Shown here: positions 6,824 through 14,262 of the stretch, one piece after another
Layout of the letters: every line of letters begins with the position of its first letter
Numbering within the stretch: position 1 is the stretch's first letter
NCBI GenBank assembly: GCA_946480545.1
Contig: CAMLKY010000005.1
Coordinates: 1-14,863 of the forward strand
DNA from: an uncultured Acidobacteriota bacterium
GTDB lineage: Bacteria > Acidobacteriota > Blastocatellia > Pyrinomonadales > Pyrinomonadaceae
Length of the DNA: 14,863 nt
Direction: 5' to 3'
Program-made: the position numbers and the translations under genes
The notes under the pieces: model-generated
The model's input: the letters and a program-made list of their open reading frames with translations, nothing else
What the model was told of the DNA's origin: nothing
The model's database searches: none

Positions 6824-7917
6824 TTGAGATTTAGCGACGTGAAGGACGAGCTCGGTGCACTGACCGACTTGTCCGCGAGCGCGGGCTGCAGCGGATTGAT
6901 ATAAGTCTGCGGAACCGAGGGGATCTCACCAAGCCGCCGTGCTGCCATCAACTCGATATCGTAGCCCTCATGACGCACGCGTTCATCAACGTAGAGAAGA
7001 CAAAGCCCGACCATCCAAACCGGCGTAAGCAGGATAAGGCTCGCCTGCCATACCATCTGCGACGCGATCTCGTACCATGCCGGGGCAAGGTCGGCTTCGA
7101 ATGAGAACACCTCGACGCCGTTTGCCCACGCGTACCAGATCAGCGGGATATAGAGCAGAGCCAGCGCCGAGTAGGTCGCGACGGTCGAGAAAATAAAGAG
7201 CGCCGCAAGACGCTTTACATTCCCGCTCGCAAGGGACGCGCTCCGGGAGATCGATGAGAATACTCCCTGCCCTTCCACAAGCATCACCTGGGGAACATAG
7301 GCGAAACGCGATGCGATCAGGAAGAAAAGCCAGGTCGTGCCGATCGCCGTCGCGAGACCGAGAACGATGCTCACAAGCGCGGCAAGAGGCGGTATTGCCT
7401 GTAGCGCTGCTATCGCCAGCACGATCAGGATCGCACCAACGGTGAGCCCGATATAGAACGCGACCAATCCGACGAGCCCGAGTACGAAAGCCATGATCGA
7501 CGATGCGGCGATCAGGCCTGCGAGCCGGTTCCAAGTGTTGGCATACGTATCACGAAAGGTCAGTGGCTCGTTGAACAGGAGGTGCCGAACAAAATTGCGC
7601 GACGCCCCGCCCATCACCGAGAGCGTGGCTACGGTTTCGGTGAACCAGATTATGAGCGTTCCGAGCCAGACGAAAAGGTAGTAAAGCGTGAAGTCAACGG
7701 CATTTCGGTTGATCTCGAGAACGAACAGCGATCTCGCGAGAAAGGTCCAGCCGACCGAGATAAGCGTTCCTGCAACGACAGGGGGTGCGGCGATCAAAAC
7801 GAACGTCCAGAAGTTGCCGCGATAGAAACGCACGGCGCGATCGATCAGGTCGCCGGCGCCGAGCGGCACCAGGGCAAGCCGGCTATCGGAACTAATGAGA
7901 TCGTCGGTTCGCGTCAC
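6820..7917 (-). CDS. Polytopic inner-membrane protein, first gene of the MoxR cluster
   Basis: A membrane protein with roughly six to eight helices. Its N-terminal LVPLGAGDLIDRAVRFYRGNF resembles the opening of proteins with a glycerophosphodiester phosphodiesterase-type membrane domain (an LGEILDRAFRLYRRNF-like pattern), but no catalytic domain is attached. The function is unknown; similar proteins sit directly before DUF4129 genes. An open frame extends to an ATG at 7983, but those 22 extra codons run through the terminator hairpin of the previous gene and through a -10 box. I therefore choose the GTG at 7917 (365 residues, beginning VTRTDDLIS). TATACT lies 7 bases before this GTG and there is no Shine-Dalgarno sequence, which suggests a leaderless mRNA. 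A second GTG at 7872 is a weaker alternative. Confidence 0.75.
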   Translation of the reverse strand: MTRTDDLISSDSRLALVPLGAGDLIDRAVRFYRGNFWTFVLIAAPPVVAGTLISVGWTFLARSLFVLEINRNAVDFTLYYLFVWLGTLIIWFTETVATLSVMGGASRNFVRHLLFNEPLTFRDTYANTWNRLAGLIAASSIMAFVLGLVGLVAFYIGLTVGAILIVLAIAALQAIPPLAALVSIVLGLATAIGTTWLFFLIASRFAYVPQVMLVEGQGVFSSISRSASLASGNVKRLAALFIFSTVATYSALALLYIPLIWYAWANGVEVFSFEADLAPAWYEIASQMVWQASLILLTPVWMVGLCLLYVDERVRHEGYDIELMAARRLGEIPSVPQTYINPLQPALADKSVSAPSSSFTSLNLK

Positions 7918-7924
7918 GAGCAAA

Positions 7925-7930
7925 AGTATA
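7925..7930 (-). promoter_or_regulatory. -10 box of a leaderless transcript for the MoxR cluster
   Basis: TATACT (minus strand) ends 7 bases before the GTG at 7917. At the normal -10 spacing, transcription would begin on or next to the start codon. Only a weak -35 (TTTAAT or TTAATC, depending on spacing) is visible. The box lies just downstream of the upstream gene's terminator, as expected for a new transcription unit. Confidence 0.55.
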
Positions 7931-7965
7931 GCCGTTTCGCGATATGTGATTAAACGCGCACCGAC

Positions 7966-7995
7966 AAAAAAAGCCGGCCGCAATAGCAGCCGGCT
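7966..7995 (-). terminator. Intrinsic terminator of the 8018-8599 gene
   Basis: On the minus strand AGCCGGC (7995-7989) pairs with GCCGGCT (7978-7972) around a 10-base loop and is followed by an uninterrupted T-run (7972-7966). It lies 22 bases after the stop codon of the exported protein gene. On the plus strand the stem is followed by A residues, so it works in one direction only. Confidence 0.9.
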
Positions 7996-8017
7996 AAAAA
8001 AACCAAACTCATCATGA

Positions 8018-8599
8018 CTAGTCCGACTTAGCGGCAGCTTTCTCAGCCGGAAGGTGCCCGGCGAGCTCTTTGATAGCCTGAAGCTGGGAGGAAGTGATGT
8101 TGTAAGCGACCGGGCCCAGATAGATCTGCAGCGAGTTCGCCTTCGCCATCTTCGCGAGCGCCTCGGCCGGTGTCTGAACCACGAGCGTCTCTTCCATCAC
8201 GGCAGCGAATCGCTGATACGACTTGTAATCGCTATTGCCCAATGCGAATGCCCGTCCTGTTCCGCCTTCATTATCGACCACGGCCATCGCAGCCTGCGGC
8301 CTCAGGAAAGTGTAGTTGTTGGACGTGACGAGGAATCGGAGCGTCACATTCTCGACCTTGGTCGCCTTCTCCCCTGAGAAGCTGTAGGAGATCTCCAGAT
8401 CGGTCTGATGAAGGGGAATGCTCTGCGTCCGCTCCTTCTCGAGGATCAGGCGGGAGATGCGAAACGATTTGAGCTTGACGGTGGTCAGATCCTTTTTCTT
8501 GTCATACTTGATGTTGACTTGAGAATCCTGCGCGGCCACGGCAAAGCTGCCGAAAATGACCACCAAAACGATTAGAAGCGATCGAACTGCGAATTTCAT
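8018..8599 (-). CDS. Exported protein of unknown function
   Basis: From the ATG at 8599 the product has 193 residues. A clear signal peptide (MKFAVRSLLIVLVVIFGSFAVAA, cleavage before QDS) is followed by a mature domain rich in alternating hydrophobic and polar residues (VNIKYDKKKDLTTVKLKSFRI, LEISYSFSG, VTLRFLVTS), suggesting beta-strands. It has a helical C-terminus (LQAIKELAGHLPAEKAAAKSD). I do not recognise a family. Longer starts exist in frame: ATG at 8608 and TTG at 8620. The ATG at 8599 is preferred because it opens with a proper signal-peptide n-region and because TATAAT lies exactly 7 bases upstream, overlapping the 8608 codon. It forms its own unit, with terminators before (8646-8679) and after (7966-7995) it, so it is probably monocistronic and periplasmic. 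Confidence 0.75.
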   Translation of the reverse strand: MKFAVRSLLIVLVVIFGSFAVAAQDSQVNIKYDKKKDLTTVKLKSFRISRLILEKERTQSIPLHQTDLEISYSFSGEKATKVENVTLRFLVTSNNYTFLRPQAAMAVVDNEGGTGRAFALGNSDYKSYQRFAAVMEETLVVQTPAEALAKMAKANSLQIYLGPVAYNITSSQLQAIKELAGHLPAEKAAAKSD

Positions 8600-8606
8600 A
8601 ACGGCC

Positions 8607-8612
8607 ATTATA
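8607..8612 (-). promoter_or_regulatory. Consensus -10 box immediately before the exported protein gene
   Basis: A perfect TATAAT (minus strand) ends 7 bases before the ATG at 8599, which would give a leaderless or nearly leaderless mRNA. No good -35 hexamer is visible at 16-18 bases. An AGAGG at 8625-8621 could instead serve as a ribosome binding site for the ATG at 8608 (12-base spacing), so the assignment is not certain. Confidence 0.5.
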
Positions 8613-8640
8613 CTTAACAACCTCTATTAGTCTACCGAAG

Positions 8641-8679
8641 GAAAAGTCCGGACAGCGTCGTGTTAGACACTGCCCGGAC
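8641..8679 (-). terminator. Intrinsic terminator of the TonB-dependent receptor gene
   Basis: On the minus strand the 14-base arms 8679-8666 and 8659-8646 pair with two G-U pairs around a 6-base loop. TTTTCCTT follows. It starts 22 bases after the receptor stop codon and separates that gene from the exported protein gene downstream. Confidence 0.88.
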
Positions 8680-8700
8680 CGAAGTAGTTGTCCGACCGAA

Positions 8701-11700
8701 TTAGAACTCGATTCGACCGACAAACTGGATGATTCGCGGGCTGGGCGCACTCTGCAATCTACCAAACGTACTGCTGTTGATATTTGCCTGAGTGAACTGG
8801 CCCGTGATGCCGAAGTGTGAGCGGTTGGTAAGGTTGAACGCCTCACCGCGAAGCTGCACACGAACGTTTTCAGTGATCGGGATGTTCTTGATGATCGAAG
8901 CATCCCAGTTAAAGAAGAGCGGGCCGCTAAGGAAGTTGAATTCCATATTGCCCAACTGTCCCGGAGGAGCGTTGAAGAACACCTGACCCGGGAATGTCTT
9001 GATACCACCCGGCAGACCGAGCGGATCATATCCGAGCGACGCCACACCCGCTGTGGTACCGGGCACACGCGGAGCGATGACGCCATTCTGGCACTGGTCC
9101 AGATTCAGGTTGATGACCTGCGGATCGATGAAGAACACACCGCACGGCGTACGGAATACGCCGACAAGCGCCTTCACCTGTTCCTTGGTCAACGCGGTGA
9201 CCGCGCTCTGACGACCCGAGCGACCCGTGCGGTTCAAGGTTCCGCGAGGATCGGTGATCGTGAACGGAGCACCACTGCTCAAACGAATGATGGACGTTGC
9301 CTGCCAGCCTCCGATCAGTCGATCTACCCAACTGTTCGCGTTCGAGAAGAACTGTTTGCCCTTACCGAACGGAAGCTCATAGATCGCGTTGAAGTTGAAG
9401 ACATGGGTCGTGTCCTGGTCACCGATGCCGTATTCGTACGACGGGCTAGCGTTGTCGATATACGGCTCAAAGCGGGTTTGTCCAGTTCCTGGAGCATCCG
9501 TCAGGAGCTTCTGGAACGTGTAGTTCGCCTGGAAGGTCAAACCGTCCGAGAACCGGCGTCGGAATTCCGCTTGCAGCGCGTTGTAACGTGCTTTGGCTTC
9601 GTTCTTGAGTAAATCCACAACACCCGTGCTCGGGTTGTTGAGAAGTACATTGCTGGCGGTTCGGAACGTGGCGACATACACGAAGGCCAATTCGCCCGGT
9701 GTGCCGGCGACGATGGGATTGATCGTATTGGCAAATCCAAGCGGATTACCGAACGGGCTCGTGTTGAACGGAGCCGTGTTCAGGAGCTGGAGCGGTTGGC
9801 AGAGCGGCGTCGCCGGTGCGACGGTGCAATTCACCTGACCCGATCCATACCGCGCGATGTTGTTTCTTGCACGGAAAAAGTCGGCAAGGAACGCCGGGCT
9901 CACGCGAACCTGGTTAAGGTCGACACCGCGAACGAGATCGTCCGATCGTGCGTGGACGTAGCGGATCTCGAAAGCCGTGTCCCAACCGATCTCGCGCTGG
10001 AGACCGATGTTGAATTCGTGCCAACCCGGAACTTGCAGGTCCGGATCGATCGCGAACACCGTTCCGAAGTTTCCTGCAATCACGTTGTTCTGCACGTAGG
10101 TCCGCGGCACCACCAGAGCGGGTGCTGCGAACGCCGCAACCGAGCCAACGCGTCCATTGATCGCACCCGAGGTAAGACTGGTCGAGAGGCCCGCGTTACC
10201 GATCAGGGCATTGTCAGCCGCACGAACAAATTCGTCGTTGACATAGCTCAGGCGGTATCCGCCGCGAATAACGGTCTGACCGTTTCCGGGGAAGAGCCTG
10301 TTTAGGAAGCCGTTTTCGAACGTCGGCGACCACGCGAAACTTACGACCGGAGCAAAGTTGTTCTTGTCCATCTTGAAGAACTCTGTTCCGCCGTTGTTCG
10401 TTCCGACAAAATCGTAGAAGCCGTTCGGATCCATGATGGTCGTAACAATGTCACGGCCGTTCATTACCGGCTCAAGAGCCAGCCCGTTCGGTTCGCGGAT
10501 CGGGGTGTAGAGCTCATAACGCAGACCGTAGTTCAGCGTAAAGCTCGGAGTGATACGCCACTGATCGGCAGCGTAGAACGAGTAATGCTCGAAGGCCAGT
10601 TCGCGCGACGGCGGCACCGGCTGCAGAGCGCTCGTTTGACTTGCGGCGTTGAATGTCTGCGTCGCAGTACCGACCAAACCGCCAAGCAAAGCAAGAAGGC
10701 CGTTCGCGGCTGTGACCTGAGCACCAGCGGGGATACAGTTGACGCCGGTCGCGGTAACGCATCCGACCGCAGCCGAGTTGTTGAATGTCGTCTGCGAGAA
10801 CGTAGGCGTGGTTCCGCCACCGAGCACCAGGTTCTGGACATATGACTGACCGAACGCGCCGGGGCCGAACGGATCGGCGCGGAACATATCGAACTGTCCA
10901 CCAAAGCGGAAGGTATGGTTACCGGTGATCCACGCGGCATTGTCCTGGAAGTTGTAGATGTCCGTACGACGACCCTGCGGCTGGAAAGCGCTCTCCGGGT
11001 TATTGATCAGCGGAACCTGAAGATAGAAAGCCGGCTCCTCCTGATTGATACCGAAGATCGGATCGCTGCGCTGCCATCCACCACGGAATTCGTTTGTGAT
11101 GTTGCTCACCGGTGCCCATCTCCACGAAAGCGAAAGGAACGGAGTGTGAGCATCCTGGAAGCCGAGCGGCGACGAAGTGTAGCAGCAGGCGACACCGCCC
11201 TGCTGGGCCGAGAGATCAGTTCGTTCATTGATCTCTTTCTTATAGTGATAGACGCCGCTGAACGAGTTGCGGTCGTTCATGTCGAAGTCGAATCGGGTGC
11301 TGATGCCTTCGCGATCCTGGTTCGACGTGACCGGGAAGGTCAGACCCGTCGTATTGAGCTGATCACCCAAAGCCGGGTTGTTTCCCGCTGCGGGCAGATT
11401 CGCAATAATGCGCGACTGGATGATCGGATTGATACCGGCGGGCGGCCCACCCGTGAGCCCTGCCGCTGCGGCGAAAATGTTCACCGTGCGCTGGGCGCCG
11501 GTCGCATCAAGATAGGTAAAGATACCGTTGCGGGCGTTCGGAAGCAGGATCGTGCGGTTGGCTGTAACCGACTGACGAAGCCTGAATCCTTCATAACCGC
11601 CGAAGAAGAACAGTTTGTTCCTCCAGATCGGACCGCTGATCTTGCCGCCGAATTGATTCCGGTTAAGGAACGGTCGGGCGACATTCGATGCGTTGTTGAA

Positions 11701-12453
11701 GAAGCTGTTAGCTCCGAATTCCGAGTTGCGGTTATAGATGTACGCCGCTCCGTGGAAATCGTTCGAACCGCGGGGGGTCACGAGCTGAACCTGTGATGCA
11801 CCGTAACCTGCTTCGGCACCGGCGTTCTGGAGAACGATGGTGAATTCGCCCGTGTCATCGACGTTCGGACGATCGGGCAGGAAGTCTACGGCATTTGCAC
11901 GGATAAAGTTGTCCTGGATGTTGATGCCGTCGCGAGTGATATTCGTGAACGACGATCGCTGTCCATTGATTGTTGTGGTCTGGGCACTGTTCGACGAAGT
12001 ACCTGGCTGCAGCAGCACCAGCGAAAGCGGGTTGCGGCCGTTTAGCGGCAGTTCGACGATCTGGCGTGTTGAAACGGTGGTGCTGAGCTCGGCGTTAGCA
12101 GAGTTCACTATGTCGGCGCCGGCAGCAACGGTAACGACTTCGGAAATGTCGCCCGCCTCCAGGGTCGCAGTCAGTGAATACGTCTGACCGATGTCGATCT
12201 TGACGTCTGAGTACGACTGGGTCTTATGACCTGCCGCCCTTACCGTGACGGTATACGTACCCACCTCTAACTGTGCCAGTGAGAACGAACCCTCGTCGTT
12301 GGTAATGACCGTCCGCTCCCTGCCTGTCTGGTTGTCCTTGATGATCACCGTAGCTCCGGCGACTGTACCGTTGAGACTACCGGTATTTGACTGAGCCAGG
12401 TTGACTACACACAGGGCAAGAAGCAGACAAAAAGAAAATACAAAGTTTCTCAT
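8701..12453 (-). CDS. TonB-dependent receptor, Oar-like, with CarboxypepD_reg domain
   Basis: A 1250-residue outer-membrane protein with an N-terminal signal peptide (about 1-22, ending NLAQS). A carboxypeptidase-regulatory-like beta-sandwich follows (about 25-95, NDEGSFSLAQLEVGTYTVTVRAAGHKT). Next is a plug domain (about 110-230) with the LPLNGRNPLSLVLLQPGTSS and INGQRSSFTNITRDGINIQDN signatures common in acidobacterial members, and then a long beta-barrel ending in the aromatic terminus VGRIEF. Such receptors import bulky ligands with energy from TonB-ExbBD, or act as Oar-type adhesion and secretion proteins; the ligand cannot be told. The start of the regulatory domain is short (GTVAGATV, where relatives usually have about nine residues between GTV and GATV). 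Three groups of Cys occur in likely surface loops. The start is fixed by AGGAGGAG (12466-12459), 5 bases before the ATG. A sigma-54 promoter lies upstream. Confidence 0.93.
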   Translation of the reverse strand: MRNFVFSFCLLLALCVVNLAQSNTGSLNGTVAGATVIIKDNQTGRERTVITNDEGSFSLAQLEVGTYTVTVRAAGHKTQSYSDVKIDIGQTYSLTATLEAGDISEVVTVAAGADIVNSANAELSTTVSTRQIVELPLNGRNPLSLVLLQPGTSSNSAQTTTINGQRSSFTNITRDGINIQDNFIRANAVDFLPDRPNVDDTGEFTIVLQNAGAEAGYGASQVQLVTPRGSNDFHGAAYIYNRNSEFGANSFFNNASNVARPFLNRNQFGGKISGPIWRNKLFFFGGYEGFRLRQSVTANRTILLPNARNGIFTYLDATGAQRTVNIFAAAAGLTGGPPAGINPIIQSRIIANLPAAGNNPALGDQLNTTGLTFPVTSNQDREGISTRFDFDMNDRNSFSGVYHYKKEINERTDLSAQQGGVACCYTSSPLGFQDAHTPFLSLSWRWAPVSNITNEFRGGWQRSDPIFGINQEEPAFYLQVPLINNPESAFQPQGRRTDIYNFQDNAAWITGNHTFRFGGQFDMFRADPFGPGAFGQSYVQNLVLGGGTTPTFSQTTFNNSAAVGCVTATGVNCIPAGAQVTAANGLLALLGGLVGTATQTFNAASQTSALQPVPPSRELAFEHYSFYAADQWRITPSFTLNYGLRYELYTPIREPNGLALEPVMNGRDIVTTIMDPNGFYDFVGTNNGGTEFFKMDKNNFAPVVSFAWSPTFENGFLNRLFPGNGQTVIRGGYRLSYVNDEFVRAADNALIGNAGLSTSLTSGAINGRVGSVAAFAAPALVVPRTYVQNNVIAGNFGTVFAIDPDLQVPGWHEFNIGLQREIGWDTAFEIRYVHARSDDLVRGVDLNQVRVSPAFLADFFRARNNIARYGSGQVNCTVAPATPLCQPLQLLNTAPFNTSPFGNPLGFANTINPIVAGTPGELAFVYVATFRTASNVLLNNPSTGVVDLLKNEAKARYNALQAEFRRRFSDGLTFQANYTFQKLLTDAPGTGQTRFEPYIDNASPSYEYGIGDQDTTHVFNFNAIYELPFGKGKQFFSNANSWVDRLIGGWQATSIIRLSSGAPFTITDPRGTLNRTGRSGRQSAVTALTKEQVKALVGVFRTPCGVFFIDPQVINLNLDQCQNGVIAPRVPGTTAGVASLGYDPLGLPGGIKTFPGQVFFNAPPGQLGNMEFNFLSGPLFFNWDASIIKNIPITENVRVQLRGEAFNLTNRSHFGITGQFTQANINSSTFGRLQSAPSPRIIQFVGRIEF

Positions 12454-12458
12454 TGCGT

Positions 12459-12466
12459 CTCCTCCT
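12459..12466 (-). promoter_or_regulatory. Strong ribosome binding site of the receptor gene
   Basis: AGGAGGAG on the minus strand, 5 bases before the ATG at 12453. It is the strongest ribosome binding site among the minus-strand genes here and suggests high expression. It contrasts with the nearly absent ribosome binding sites of the neighbouring genes. Confidence 0.9.
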
Positions 12467-12585
12467 AAGATCTAAATCACTTATTGAATTAAGTGCAGTT
12501 TGTGCCTATCAATTTGGTTGTGACTTAACGCAACCTAGTATTTTCATGCCGAAAAGCAATGAGGGTGAACTTGTAGCCGGAAATT

Positions 12586-12601
12586 AGCAATCATTATGCC
12601 A
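12586..12601 (-). promoter_or_regulatory. Sigma-54 (-24/-12) promoter of the receptor gene
   Basis: The minus strand reads TGGCATAATGATTGCT, which fits the sigma-54 consensus TGGCAYR-N4-TTGCW at every defined position, with exactly 10 bases between the GG and the GC. Counting from the -12 element, transcription should start near 12575, giving an untranslated leader of about 122 bases before the receptor ATG. The gene for a sigma-54 activator lies directly upstream. Confidence 0.82.
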
Positions 12602-12623
12602 TGGGGAGGGCTCCGAGGAGGGC

Positions 12624-12643
12624 AACTGTAAAGAACTGTAAAG
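12624..12643. repeat. Tandem 10-mer upstream of the sigma-54 promoter
   Basis: AACTGTAAAG occurs twice in direct succession (CTTTACAGTT on the receptor-gene strand). One turn of helix separates the copies, at about -49 to -68 from the predicted start. It may bind a regulator on one face of the DNA. Confidence 0.55.
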
Positions 12644-12667
12644 GATTGATTCTATAAGCGAAATCTA

Positions 12668-12711
12668 CGCGCACTCCGACCGGTATCCCGGGGCGCGCAA
12701 CGCCCTGCGCG
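12668..12711. promoter_or_regulatory. Candidate upstream activator sites (dyad plus extra half-site)
   Basis: CGCGCA (12694-12699) and TGCGCG (12706-12711) form a perfect 6-base dyad with a 6-base spacer. A further CGCGCA half-site lies at 12668-12673. They sit about 93-136 bases upstream of the predicted sigma-54 start, the usual range for enhancer sites bound by NtrC-type dimers. That they are bound by the adjacent regulator is inference. Confidence 0.5.
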
Positions 12712-12754
12712 AGATTTTTTGAATTTTCTTTCAATAATTTGGATATAGGCCCGT

Positions 12755-14167
12755 CTAACTGGGCCGGGCGTGGATATTGTAGGTCTTGATCTTTGAGTTG
12801 AGCGTGGTCGCATTAAGGCCCAGCAGACGAGCCGCTCGAGACTGGTGCCCGCCCGTCTGCTCCAACGCCCGCCGGATCAGATCGATCTCGAAACGTTTGA
12901 CCTCGTCGTAGAAATTTACCCCACGACCGATGTCGATACTCGCCGAAGTCCCTTCGGCTTTCTGCATCATCTCAAATGCCAGCTCCGGGTTCCGGACCTC
13001 GGGGCGAAGGCAGTCGACGGTGATCTCGTCGGTCGCCGCGATCACAACGGCACGCTCGATTATGTTCTCGAGCTCACGGACATTCCCCGGGTAATGATAG
13101 TTCTCGAGAAGTGATAACACCTCAGGCGACAGATTCTCAGAGATCGTGCGCAGATTCTCCTCGTTGTACTTGCGGATGAAGTGCTTCGTTAGCGGAAGGA
13201 TGTCCTCCGGACGACTGCGCAGCGGCGGAAGCTCGATCGGGACTACCGACAAGCGGTAATAGAGGTCTTCACGAAATGTGCCGGTCTTCACGGCCTCCTT
13301 GAGATCGACATTCGTCGCGGCGATTATTCGAACGTCGACCTTCATCGGCGTTGTGTCGCCGAGTGCGGTGAACTCGCGCTCCTGGATCACGCGCAGCAGC
13401 CGCACCTGTGTTTCTGGGCGGAGATCTCCGATCTCATCGAGGAATATCGAACCCGTATCCGCGACCTCAAAGAGACCTTTCTTGACCGCGACCGCTCCGG
13501 TGAAGGCACCCTTCGTGTGTCCGAAGAGCTCCGATTCGAGAAGCTCTGACGGGATATTCGAACAGTTCACTACCACGAACGGGCAATCGGCCCGCGGGCT
13601 CGCTTCGTGTATGGCCTTGGCGATAAGCTCCTTTCCCGTCCCGCTCTCACCTGTGACCAGGACCGTTGAGCGTGCCGGCGCCACGCGTTCGACAAGACGA
13701 AAGATGTCTTCCATCTTCTCTGATCGTCCGACGATCGCGTCACGGCTCACCGAACGGGTCATCACCTGCCGCAGGGTCTGACGCTCCTCTTCCTTGCGAC
13801 GCTTCTTGATTCCCTTCGCGACAAAGGCGAGGATCTGCTCGTTCTGAAACGGCTTACGGATAACTCCGTTCGCTCCTTTTTCCCAGGCCGAGATCGCCGT
13901 GTCGAATGTCGCATAGGCGGTGATCATGAGCACGACCGCCTCAGGGTCGAGCTTCATCAGCGATTCGAGGGCTGTCAGGCCGCCCATGCCCGGCATCGAT
14001 ACGTCCATCAGAACGACGTCATACGAGCGTTGCGAATACGCCTCGAGGGCCTCCTCTCCCGTGCGCGCAAGATCGACTTTGTACCCGGCGGTCGAGAGGA
14101 CGGTCTCAAGGACATCCCTCATGATCTCTTCGTCGTCGCAGACGAGTATCGAACCTTTCTTGGCCAT
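12755..14167 (-). CDS. NtrC-family sigma-54-dependent response regulator
   Basis: A 470-residue enhancer-binding regulator with three domains. The receiver (about 1-120) has the acidic pocket DDEE (11-14), phospho-acceptor D55 in VVLMDVSMPG, T83 and K105 (RKPF). The AAA+ domain (about 145-375) has Walker A GESGTGKE (173-180), GAFTGA (220-225, the sigma-54 contact loop), Walker B IFLDE (241-245) and FREDLYYRLSVVPIELPPLRSR. A Fis-type helix-turn-helix (about 430-466, GGHQSRAARLLGLNATTLNSKI) completes it. All residues needed for phosphorylation, ATP hydrolysis and sigma-54 contact are present. No sensor kinase gene is in the window, so it is an orphan here. It most likely activates the receptor gene downstream. 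The start is preceded by a sigma-70-like promoter but no clear ribosome binding site. Confidence 0.95.
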   Translation of the reverse strand: MAKKGSILVCDDEEIMRDVLETVLSTAGYKVDLARTGEEALEAYSQRSYDVVLMDVSMPGMGGLTALESLMKLDPEAVVLMITAYATFDTAISAWEKGANGVIRKPFQNEQILAFVAKGIKKRRKEEERQTLRQVMTRSVSRDAIVGRSEKMEDIFRLVERVAPARSTVLVTGESGTGKELIAKAIHEASPRADCPFVVVNCSNIPSELLESELFGHTKGAFTGAVAVKKGLFEVADTGSIFLDEIGDLRPETQVRLLRVIQEREFTALGDTTPMKVDVRIIAATNVDLKEAVKTGTFREDLYYRLSVVPIELPPLRSRPEDILPLTKHFIRKYNEENLRTISENLSPEVLSLLENYHYPGNVRELENIIERAVVIAATDEITVDCLRPEVRNPELAFEMMQKAEGTSASIDIGRGVNFYDEVKRFEIDLIRRALEQTGGHQSRAARLLGLNATTLNSKIKTYNIHARPS

Positions 14168-14200
14168 AAAATCAGGTAAAACCGTTTCTAAAAAGTTAAG

Positions 14201-14230
14201 ATTATAGACGCTTGGATGCTGAAATGCTAA
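14201..14230 (-). promoter_or_regulatory. Sigma-70-type promoter of the regulator gene
   Basis: On the minus strand TTAGCA (14230-14225) and a perfect TATAAT (14206-14201) are separated by 18 bases. Transcription would begin about 27 bases before the ATG at 14167. This suggests housekeeping expression of the activator. Confidence 0.6.
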
Positions 14231-14262
14231 GTTACGCCACTCGGCAGTAGCCGCTGTTTCCG

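Noticed and set aside
7918..7983. The 22-codon N-terminal extension (MRPAFFVGARLITYRETAILLL) of the first MoxR-cluster gene.
   Set aside because: It overlaps the hairpin and T-run of the previous gene's terminator and contains the -10 box, so it is unlikely to be translated.
10915..11796. A 293-residue open frame on the plus strand opposite the receptor gene.
   Set aside because: The composition is Arg/Val/Asp-rich with no family resemblance, and it lies fully inside a well-supported gene on the other strand. Such shadows are common in GC-rich coding DNA.
12690..12720. A GC-rich hairpin followed by TTTTTT on the plus strand, resembling an intrinsic terminator.
   Set aside because: No plus-strand gene lies upstream that would need it. 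The palindrome is better explained as a regulatory dyad, though a terminator for an antisense transcript cannot be excluded.
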